A stretch of DNA of 9,711 nucleotides from CAZFZT01 sp964523675. Its GTDB lineage: Bacteria; Planctomycetota; Phycisphaerae; Phycisphaerales; SM1A02. The stretch's first letter is position 1. Every line of letters starts with the position of its first letter. A program made the position numbers and the translations under genes. Positions 1-5,200 of the stretch are shown here, in pieces. The notes under the pieces are model-generated. The model saw nothing but the letters and a program-made list of their open reading frames with translations, was not told the origin of the DNA and made no database searches. The stretch is from assembly GCA_964523675.1 (NCBI GenBank), contig CAZFZT010000102.1, positions 1 through 9,711 of the forward strand, given 5' to 3'.

Positions 1-20
1 CCGCATCCCGCATTTCTTTC

Positions 21-52
21 AACGTTTCGACGTTTCGACGTTTCGACGTTTC
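21..52. repeat. Tandem array of an 8-bp unit, four copies
   Basis: Four head-to-tail 8-bp units: aacgtttc, then gacgtttc three times. On the minus strand the unit reads GAAACGTC. The array begins inside the TGA stop codon of the minus-strand metallopeptidase gene (51-53), so it forms the start of that gene's 3' untranslated region. Eight is not a multiple of three, so it is not a coding repeat. The remaining bases 1-20 hold nothing I recognise. Confidence 0.9.
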
Positions 53-470
53 AACCATATCCCACTCGCTCCAGGTCATCTTCATCCAGCCCGAAGTGGT
101 GTCCGATTTCGTGCAGCAGCGTGATCTCGATCTCACGGCGGATTGAATCTTCGCCGCCGCGCATCTCGCCGTCTTCATCCTGCCACATCTCCCAGCCGCC
201 TGCGTGTTCGATGATGCCCTCGCGGAACAGATGAATCGTTTCCAACTCCGGAGTATCCATTACCGATCGATCGGTGATGGCTGTTCCTGCGTGCAGGCCG
301 CACAGCACATCATCGTCTTCATCCATGCCCAGTTCGCGCAGCAGTTCGGGCGTGGGACGATCCTCCACGATCGCCGGCGCGATGTCGAGCAGATCATGTA
401 TCTTCGGCGGAAGCGACTCCACGATTTCATCGAGCAGCGCATCGAATCGCTCGCGGTCCTCCGGGCTCAT
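51..470 (-). CDS. Zincin-like metallopeptidase family protein (PF06262 type)
   Basis: A 139-residue protein with the zinc-protease motif HEIGHHFGLDEDDLE at residues 120-134: His120 and His124 would bind zinc and Glu121 would be the catalytic base. The HEIGHHFGLDE block near the C-terminus, preceded by a VVxxxPTPELLxELG-like segment (residues 34-48), is characteristic of the small zincin-like family once called DUF1025. Length fits that family (about 115-140 residues). No signal peptide or membrane segment is visible, so it is probably cytoplasmic. Substrates of the family are largely unknown, so I infer only peptidase activity. The ATG overlaps the pyrD stop (ATGA, 467-470), indicating translational coupling and cotranscription with pyrD, although no functional link to pyrimidine synthesis is evident. 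The protein is very acidic (many Asp and Glu). The family assignment is firm and the role is not known. Confidence 0.9.
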   Translation of the reverse strand: MSPEDRERFDALLDEIVESLPPKIHDLLDIAPAIVEDRPTPELLRELGMDEDDDVLCGLHAGTAITDRSVMDTPELETIHLFREGIIEHAGGWEMWQDEDGEMRGGEDSIRREIEITLLHEIGHHFGLDEDDLERVGYG

Positions 471-1399
471 GCCTCCATTCTCCCCACAAGGTCAGCCACC
501 GCCCTCGCTCCCTGCCGCGCGATCCATGATCTCAGCCCCTTGTTGATCGCGCGCGGCAGCATCGGATCAACGAACAACCCAGTCCCGATTCCCACCGCGC
601 TCGCGCCTGCCAGGATGAACTCCGCCGCTTCACGCCAACTCATCACGCCACCCAAGCCGATGATCGGCACATGTGCTTCACGTGCTGCGCCTTCGTACAC
701 CTGCCGCACCATACGCACTGCGATCGGATGAATCGCCCGGCCGCTCAGCCCCCCCGCCCCCCTGCTCAAGCACGGCCGGCGCGTCTCAACGTCAATTGCC
801 ATCGCCGTCACCGTGTTGATGAGCGTCAGCGCATCGGCCCCCGCCTCGATCGCCGCACGAGCCATGCCCACAATGTCGCCCACGTTCGGCGAAAGTTTCA
901 CGATCATCTTCGTGCGCTTCAAAGCCGGCCGAACCTCGTTCAGGAGTTCCCCCAACTTTCGGGGGTGTTCTCCAAACTGCAAGCCGTCCGCCGTGTTCGG
1001 GCACGACACATTCAATTCCACCGCAGGCAGCAGATCGCTTTCATCAAACGCCGCTGCGATCGTGACATATTCATCAACGCTGTGCCCGGCGATCGATCCA
1101 ATGATGATCGAATCCACATCCTTCGCCGCCGGAAGTTTCTCCTTCAGGAACCGATCCAGTCCGATGTTCGCCAGGCCAATCGCATTGAGCATCGCGCCCC
1201 CCGCCGCCGGAACATCAATCAACCGCCAGGGCGGATTGCCCTCGCGCATCTCGCGCGTGATGGACTTCGTCGTGATCGCGCCCAGTTCGCGCGCATCGAC
1301 CACCTCCGCCAACTCGCTCACATAACCACACGTCCCCGCCGCTGCGATCAGCGGCGTGCGAAGTGTCAATCCTGCGAATTCAACGGACAGGTCAATCAT
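467..1399 (-). CDS. pyrD: Dihydroorotate dehydrogenase, class 1 (probably 1B catalytic subunit)
   Basis: A 310-residue FMN enzyme that oxidises dihydroorotate to orotate, the fourth step of de novo pyrimidine synthesis. Visible signatures are ELNVSCPNT at 129-136 with Cys133, the class 1 catalytic base; VKLSPN at 167-172; NTVTAMAIDVETRRP at 195-209; GGLSGRAIHPIAVR at 216-229; and the C-terminal FMN-phosphate site IIGLGGVMSW plus AGASAVGIGTG. There is no N-terminal membrane-anchoring extension, so it is a soluble class 1 rather than a membrane class 2 enzyme. The IDL(S)VEFAGLTLRTPLIAAAGT opening resembles the NAD-linked 1B form, which normally needs PyrK, but no pyrK is adjacent. The reading frame is open for 91 codons upstream, but homology begins at the ATG at 1397-1399. 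The extension would cross the divergent promoter region and run antisense to the neighbouring gene, so I reject it. No Shine-Dalgarno is seen. Confidence 0.95.
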   Translation of the reverse strand: MIDLSVEFAGLTLRTPLIAAAGTCGYVSELAEVVDARELGAITTKSITREMREGNPPWRLIDVPAAGGAMLNAIGLANIGLDRFLKEKLPAAKDVDSIIIGSIAGHSVDEYVTIAAAFDESDLLPAVELNVSCPNTADGLQFGEHPRKLGELLNEVRPALKRTKMIVKLSPNVGDIVGMARAAIEAGADALTLINTVTAMAIDVETRRPCLSRGAGGLSGRAIHPIAVRMVRQVYEGAAREAHVPIIGLGGVMSWREAAEFILAGASAVGIGTGLFVDPMLPRAINKGLRSWIARQGARAVADLVGRMEA

Positions 1400-1489
1400 A
1401 CGTTTAGCCGCGACGCGAAGCGGAGCGATCGCCCTCGGCGAATTGCGTTTCCTCCGTGTCGCACCGTCGCAACAGCGTATCATGCAAAC
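1400..1489. promoter_or_regulatory. Divergent promoter region between pyrD and the TPR/YggX gene
   Basis: These 90 bp separate two start codons that face away from each other, so both promoters must lie here or inside the genes. On the plus strand TATCAT (1478-1483) ends 6 nt before the ATG at 1490, the spacing expected if transcription begins at or next to the start codon. No matching -35 element is evident. The palindrome GCGATCGC lies at 1425-1432. No clear -10 box was found for pyrD. Confidence 0.4.
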
Positions 1490-2137
1490 ATGACCACGAC
1501 ACTCGACCAGCGTATCGCACAGTTCGAGAACATGGCCGCCGCCGATCCGACGAACGACATGGCCCATTTCTCGCTCGGCGGCGCGTATCTCCAGGCAGGC
1601 CGGGCCGCCGAAGCCGCCAAGTCCTTCCAGAAGTGCATCGACATCAACCCCGACATGAGCAAGGCCTACCAACTCGCAGGCGAAGCCATGATCAAAGCCG
1701 GCTGGGCCGATGCCGCAGTGGACACGCTCAATACAGGTTACGAAGTCGCCGCCGCCAAGGGCGACCTCATGCCCAAGAACGCCATCGCTGAATTGCTCCG
1801 CTCGATCGGCCGCGAACCGCCGGAGATTTCAGATGAGACGAAGAAGGCCGCCGAACAACTCAAAGCATCCGGCGCGTTCATCTGCCGCCGCACCGGCCGC
1901 CCCGGCAGCCAACTCCCCGGCCCACCCTTCCGCGGCCCGGTCGGCCAGTGGATCTACGAAAACATCTCCGCCGAAACATGGCGCGACTGGATCGGCCAGG
2001 GCACCAAAGTCATCAACGAACTCCGCCTCGACCTCTCGCGGGATCAGGATCAGGACGTGTACGACCAGCACATGCGCGAGTACCTCGGCATCGATCAGTC
2101 GCTCTATAAAGAGATCACCACCGGAACGCGCGGTTGA
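1490..2137 (+). CDS. TPR protein with C-terminal Fe(2+)-trafficking (YggX-like) domain
   Basis: A 215-residue fusion. Residues 1-110 form about two tetratricopeptide-type helical hairpins (LGGAYLQAGRAAEAAKSFQKCIDINP, then AYQLAGEAMIKAGWADAAVDTL). Residues 130-203 match the YggX/Iron_traffic family: a single conserved Cys (Cys132) followed by basic residues, then QLPGPPFRGPVGQWIYENIS, ETWRDW, TKVINELRLDLS and a YDQHMREYLG tail, in the same order as E. coli YggX. YggX protects Fe-S clusters and limits oxidative damage; in E. coli it is a stand-alone protein of about 90 residues. The added TPR may supply a partner-docking surface (inference). No signal peptide or membrane helix, so cytoplasmic. 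The frame extends far upstream but only antisense to pyrD; the ATG at 1490 opens the TPR and is preceded by a -10-like TATCAT only 6 nt away, suggesting a leaderless mRNA. Confidence 0.88.
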   Translation: MTTTLDQRIAQFENMAAADPTNDMAHFSLGGAYLQAGRAAEAAKSFQKCIDINPDMSKAYQLAGEAMIKAGWADAAVDTLNTGYEVAAAKGDLMPKNAIAELLRSIGREPPEISDETKKAAEQLKASGAFICRRTGRPGSQLPGPPFRGPVGQWIYENISAETWRDWIGQGTKVINELRLDLSRDQDQDVYDQHMREYLGIDQSLYKEITTGTRG

Positions 2138-2236
2138 ATCGTTAGATCCATATGGGCTTTGCGCGGGTTATAGCGGCGACTGTATTACATTCACGGCTCA
2201 ACGAGTACTTGATCTGCGGGATTTGAAGAGATGGAG

Positions 2237-2249
2237 CGAAGGGCCTTCG
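2237..2249. other. Short inverted repeat in the convergent gap
   Basis: CGAAG-GGC-CTTCG can form a 5-bp hairpin in the 186-bp gap between two convergent genes (2138-2323). There is no T-tract after it on either strand, so it is a weak candidate terminator at best. Apart from this and the tandem repeats that follow, the gap holds nothing I recognise. Confidence 0.25.
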
Positions 2250-2254
2250 GTTCC

Positions 2255-2275
2255 TGGCTGTTGGCTCTTGGCTGT
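2255..2275. repeat. Tandem 7-bp repeat, three copies
   Basis: Units tggctgt, tggctct and tggctgt lie head to tail. They sit only 4 bp from the separate 8-bp array at 2280-2311, making a compound simple-repeat patch in the noncoding gap. Confidence 0.85.
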
Positions 2276-2279
2276 TCCC

Positions 2280-2311
2280 TTCGTGCCTTCGTGCCTTCGT
2301 GCCTATGTGCC
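2280..2311. repeat. Tandem 8-bp repeat, four copies
   Basis: Three exact copies of ttcgtgcc followed by one variant, tatgtgcc. The array ends 12 bp from the TAA stop (2324-2326) of the minus-strand aminotransferase gene, so it lies in that gene's 3' region. On that strand the unit reads GGCACGAA. This position and unit length parallel the array at 21-52, although the unit sequence is unrelated. Confidence 0.9.
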
Positions 2312-2323
2312 TTTCCCGCTCTC

Positions 2324-3535
2324 TTAGCCCACCAACTCCGCAACGACATCACCCAGCCGCTCGTACTGCTCCTTCGTGTTGTACACCTGACACGAAACGC
2401 GCAGCCACCACTTTTCATCCCACTCGACGATCGGCACTTCGAAGCCGTGCTTCTCGAAGAGCACGCGCTGGAACGCTTCTGCCGATTCGTAGCGCGTTCT
2501 TACGTTGCCCGGCAAGCGCAGCGTCGCCATCGAACCCAGCATCGAACCATCCAGCGGCGAACACGGCTCCACCCCCCACTTCTCACATAAATGCCGCTGC
2601 GCCCACACCGCCATTTCATGATTGTGCTTGAGCAGTTTCGCCCAGCCGTAGGTTCGCTCAATCCAGTCGATGGCAAACGGCGCGCAGAGCCAAGGCGAGA
2701 TGTCGCGCGTGCCTTGCCAGGTGAACTCGTGCGGGAAGCCGTCTTCGTAGAAGTGGCTCACCGTGAGCGCGTGAATGTCCTTCTGCTTGTCGGGGCGAAT
2801 CCAGAGAAACGCACAACCGACCGGCGCGCAGCCCCATTTGTGCAGATTGCCTGCGTAATACGCCGCGCCGATGTCTTCGACATTCAGATCCACCATGCCG
2901 GGCGCGTGCGCACCATCGATAAGCACATCCACGCCGCGCGCTTCGCATTGCTTGATGATGTCCTTCACCGGCAGAACAAGCGCGGTCGGCGAGGTGATGT
3001 GGTCGATGATGACAAGCCGCGTGCGGCTGGTGATCTCGCGATCGATGGCATCAATGAATAGTTGTGGCAAGCCATCTGGGCCGGGCATGTCCACTCGCAC
3101 TTCGATCGCCTTCGCGCCGAGTTGGTTCGCAACGAACCGCATCGCCATACGTACAGCGTTATAGACGTGATTGATGGTGAGAATCTCGTCGCCTGGCTCG
3201 AAGGCGAGCGAGCGCAGCACCGTGTTGACGCCCCCAGTGGCGTTGGTGAGGAACGCGAAGTTGTCAGGCGATGCGCCGATGAACCGGCCGACGGCTTCCT
3301 TGGCGGCCTTCACATTGTCGTCCCGGCCGAAGTGCAGGTCCTGCACCGGGCTTCGCTCGAAGCGTTCGCGGAGACTGTGCTGATGCTCAAAGACGGATCG
3401 CGGCCGCACGCCGAAGCAGCCGTGGTTCATAAAGACGATGGCGGGGTCGAGCATCCAGTCAGCGGCGATGGCGTCGCGGAGCGGGGCCGGCGGCTGGGTG
3501 CGGGAGCTCGAGCGGTCTGCGAGAGAAGTCGGCAT
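2324..3535 (-). CDS. Class V aminotransferase-fold PLP enzyme, isopenicillin-N-epimerase-like
   Basis: A 403-residue fold-type I PLP enzyme. Visible elements in order: FMNHGCFGVRP (35-45), the substrate-loop motif of the CefD-like group; FLTNATGGVNTVLRSL (95-110), binding the cofactor phosphate; HITSPTALVLPV (179-190); VLIDGAHAPG (204-213), where Asp207 would hold the pyridine nitrogen; and AGNLHKWGCAPVG (228-240), where Lys233 is the Schiff-base lysine. FTWQGTRD (271-278) completes the cofactor site. Family members include isopenicillin-N epimerase and cysteine-desulfurase-like proteins, but most relatives of this length are uncharacterised. With no beta-lactam genes nearby, epimerase chemistry on penicillins is unlikely and the true substrate is unknown. 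Cytoplasmic. No Shine-Dalgarno; a CATAAT box (3544-3549) ends 8 nt before the ATG. The gene is monocistronic, convergent with the TPR/YggX gene. Confidence 0.88.
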   Translation of the reverse strand: MPTSLADRSSSRTQPPAPLRDAIAADWMLDPAIVFMNHGCFGVRPRSVFEHQHSLRERFERSPVQDLHFGRDDNVKAAKEAVGRFIGASPDNFAFLTNATGGVNTVLRSLAFEPGDEILTINHVYNAVRMAMRFVANQLGAKAIEVRVDMPGPDGLPQLFIDAIDREITSRTRLVIIDHITSPTALVLPVKDIIKQCEARGVDVLIDGAHAPGMVDLNVEDIGAAYYAGNLHKWGCAPVGCAFLWIRPDKQKDIHALTVSHFYEDGFPHEFTWQGTRDISPWLCAPFAIDWIERTYGWAKLLKHNHEMAVWAQRHLCEKWGVEPCSPLDGSMLGSMATLRLPGNVRTRYESAEAFQRVLFEKHGFEVPIVEWDEKWWLRVSCQVYNTKEQYERLGDVVAELVG

Positions 3536-3543
3536 GGATGAAG

Positions 3544-3549
3544 ATTATG
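3544..3549 (-). promoter_or_regulatory. -10-like box close to the aminotransferase start
   Basis: CATAAT on the minus strand (attatg on plus) matches TATAAT at five of six positions and ends 8 nt before the ATG at 3535. That would give a leader of about zero to two bases. No -35 hexamer is evident. Confidence 0.35.
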
Positions 3550-3630
3550 CGGCGGAGCCATGGAGGGACGTCGAAGAAGACCCGGAGACATCGAGGTTGG
3601 AGGCAGATCTCCAAACACCCACCCAGTCCA

Positions 3631-3645
3631 TTTTCCTAGGGAAAA
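3631..3645. other. AT-rich inverted repeat in the aminotransferase/lexA intergenic region
   Basis: TTTTCC-TAG-GGAAAA is a 6-bp inverted repeat around a 3-base centre, followed on the plus strand by three more A. It stands out as an AT-rich patch in GC-rich sequence. It could be a protein-binding site or a weak hairpin; its minus-strand form carries a T-run. Function unknown. Confidence 0.35.
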
Positions 3646-3751
3646 AAATCGACTCACTTCCTACTTGCCATACGGCTGTCGTTGGGGTAACGTATGCCAA
3701 ACATTTTCCGTTTTCTTCTGCAGTCCGCTGAACCGTCCAGCCGAAGACCTA

Positions 3752-3775
3752 CCCTGTAACATACCAAACACAGGG
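3752..3775 (+). promoter_or_regulatory. Candidate operator: CCCTGT-N12-ACAGGG inverted repeat
   Basis: A perfect 6-bp inverted repeat with a 12-bp centre lies 8 bp before the ATG at 3784, within the long region leading to lexA. The centre holds TAACAT (3757-3762), which could serve as a -10 box, so a repressor bound here would block transcription. LexA proteins usually repress their own gene, making LexA the natural candidate ligand (inference). The half-sites CTGT and ACAG equal the E. coli LexA half-sites, but the spacer is 12 rather than 8, so the resemblance may be chance. Confidence 0.35.
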
Positions 3776-3783
3776 CAACAACT

Positions 3784-4539
3784 ATGGCAACTCCACTCGT
3801 GCAAACCGGTCCTGGCGGGGTCTACACCAAACGCTACCACAGCCGCGGCGATCGCCTTTTGGCGGTGCTCGGCTCGGGCGGCGGTTCTTTTGACCACGAG
3901 GGCCGGGGCTCTGCCGAGTCGAGCCGCGATTCGCAGGAAACCGGGGCCGCGCCGGCGTATGAACCGCCCACGCTTCTGGCTCGATTGCTCGGTATTGATC
4001 GGGTGCAGATCTCGCCGGAGGCGCTTGCACGCGCTGCATCCCACGATCCATCGCTCAGCGCCGCTTCAGCGGCGCATCATCGGCCGGGGCTCCTCGCGTC
4101 CGCTTCGCGCTGGCTTGAAGCGCAGCGGTCACAGGTGGCGGACTGCATCGATCATGCTGCGATCGCGCTGAGTGCCGCCGTGAACGAAGCATCTCGATCC
4201 GGTTCCCCCACCGTTGCGCGCGCGATCGCCGCCTGCGCAAGCGACGCATCAAGCCGCAGCATCCACCCGCACACCCCATCGGCCGCGACCAGCCGACTCG
4301 TTCAACTCGCGGCCCCCATTCGACAGGAGAAACGTTATGAACCTCACGCCCAAACAGCTTCGCATTCTTCAACTGATTCGCGACTGGCGAATCGCCCGTG
4401 GCTATTCCCCGACGATGCAGGAACTCGCCGACGAGCTCGGGATCAGCAAGGTCACGGTCTTCGAGCACGTCGAGTCGCTCATCAAAAAGGGTGCGCTCAA
4501 GCGCGAAGCCAACAAGGCACGCTCTTTGTCCATCACTGA
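3784..4539 (+). CDS. Uncertain hypothetical ORF leading into lexA
   Basis: An ATG-initiated frame of 251 codons fills the 553 bp between the candidate operator and lexA. I do not recognise the product. The first ~184 residues look moderately protein-like: roughly two thirds of third codon positions are G or C, and a segment from TLLARLLGIDRVQ through CIDHAAIALSAAV could form helices. Against it, the frame runs about 200 bp into lexA in another phase, and that tail (rich in Arg, His and Gln) looks like a shadow of lexA. No Shine-Dalgarno precedes the ATG, though a possible -10 lies in the inverted repeat just upstream. It may be a real gene with a disrupted 3' end, or the stretch may simply be a long lexA leader. 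If real, its position would make it cotranscribed with lexA and possibly SOS-induced. Confidence 0.35.
   Translation: MATPLVQTGPGGVYTKRYHSRGDRLLAVLGSGGGSFDHEGRGSAESSRDSQETGAAPAYEPPTLLARLLGIDRVQISPEALARAASHDPSLSAASAAHHRPGLLASASRWLEAQRSQVADCIDHAAIALSAAVNEASRSGSPTVARAIAACASDASSRSIHPHTPSAATSRLVQLAAPIRQEKRYEPHAQTASHSSTDSRLANRPWLFPDDAGTRRRARDQQGHGLRARRVAHQKGCAQARSQQGTLFVHH
4325..4330 (+). promoter_or_regulatory. Strong Shine-Dalgarno sequence for lexA
   Basis: AGGAGA ends 6 nt before the lexA ATG. It decides the lexA start among upstream in-frame possibilities (the frame is open from 4214). It is conspicuous because other starts in the window show no comparable site, which fits lexA being translated from a leadered or polycistronic mRNA. 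Confidence 0.8.
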
Positions 4540-4954
4540 CAACGCGCTCATCCCCGATGAGACCCAGGCGACCGCCTTCCCACTCGTCGGCAAGATCGCA
4601 GCCGGCTACCCGATCGAGAAGTTCGAACAATCGGATCAGCTCTCCTTGGAAGAGGTCTTCGGCCCGCGCGTCGGCCAGAAGCACGGCACGTACGCACTGT
4701 GCGTTGATGGCGACTCCATGAAGGATGAAGGCATCCTCGACGGCGACTACGTCATCGTCGAACGCCGCGAAACCGCCCGCAACGGCGAGCGCGTCGTCGC
4801 CCTGCTCGAAGGCGGCGAAACGACGCTCAAGACCTTCTTTAAGGAAGCCAACGGCAAGATCCGCCTCCAGCCGGCCAACCCCGACTTCGAGCCGATCATC
4901 GTCAAGGACTGCAAAATCCAAGGCGTCGTCATCGGCGTGTTGCGGCGATATTGA
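4337..4954 (+). CDS. lexA: LexA, SOS-response repressor with S24 self-cleavage domain
   Basis: A 205-residue repressor that shuts off DNA-damage genes until RecA filaments stimulate its self-cleavage. Residues 1-65 form the winged helix-turn-helix (LTPKQLRILQLIRDW, YSPTMQELADELGISKVTVFEHV in two stretches, recognition helix about 36-50). The C-terminal peptidase S24 domain has all active parts: scissile bond Ala89-Gly90 in GKIAAGYP, nucleophile Ser127 in VDGDSMKDEGILDGDYV, and general base Lys165 in GETTLKTF. Length is normal for LexA (about 200). The start is fixed by AGGAGA six bases upstream. The recognition helix differs from the E. coli (RSPNAAEEHLKAL) and Bacillus forms, so its operator probably differs too. 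The inverted repeat at 3752-3775 is a candidate autoregulatory site. Convergent with the next gene. Confidence 0.95.
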   Translation: MNLTPKQLRILQLIRDWRIARGYSPTMQELADELGISKVTVFEHVESLIKKGALKREANKARSLSITDNALIPDETQATAFPLVGKIAAGYPIEKFEQSDQLSLEEVFGPRVGQKHGTYALCVDGDSMKDEGILDGDYVIVERRETARNGERVVALLEGGETTLKTFFKEANGKIRLQPANPDFEPIIVKDCKIQGVVIGVLRRY

Positions 4955-5084
4955 CGTGCGCGTTGTGATGTGGGCGTCTCGCCTGTACCGAGTCCGAACA
5001 CGCAATCCGCCTGTTCCACTGTGAAAGCCCGTCTGCACCGAATGCGGCGCGGCCGTTGTGCGCAGAGATTGCAATGAACAATAG

Positions 5085-5108
5085 CCGCGTGCCGGCAGGC
5101 CGCGGTTT
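5085..5108 (+). terminator. Candidate terminator between lexA and the DHQS-like gene
   Basis: CCGCG (5085-5089) pairs with CGCGG (5101-5105), and GCC (5091-5093) pairs with GGC (5098-5100), giving an 8-bp stem with one bulged T and a GGCA loop, followed by TTT. It lies in the 246-bp gap between two convergent genes, where a terminator is expected. The T-tract is short, so activity is uncertain. The rest of the gap shows nothing else I recognise. Confidence 0.45.
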
Positions 5109-5200
5109 GCGTTGAACACCCGCGCAGATTCCCAACCGCATCCAACCGCACCGTTCGCGGGACGTCGCTACCGATGCCCTTCAATGATCGGGCGACCGAG

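Noticed and set aside
21..52. CRISPR-like repeats
   Set aside because: The units are contiguous 8-mers without spacers, and no cas gene is present.
671..1489. Long upstream extension of the TPR/YggX frame
   Set aside because: It is antisense to pyrD, Arg/His-rich and without recognisable domain; the TPR domain starts at the ATG at 1490.
3536..4336. Standard LexA boxes (CTGT-N8-ACAG or GAAC-N4-GTTC) ahead of lexA
   Set aside because: I found neither with the standard spacing; only the N12 inverted repeat, reported separately as a candidate.
4055..5119. A 354-codon minus-strand frame covering lexA
   Set aside because: It mirrors the lexA codons on the opposite strand, with biased Asp/Glu/Ala/Val/Leu composition; lexA is certain from its motifs and Shine-Dalgarno.
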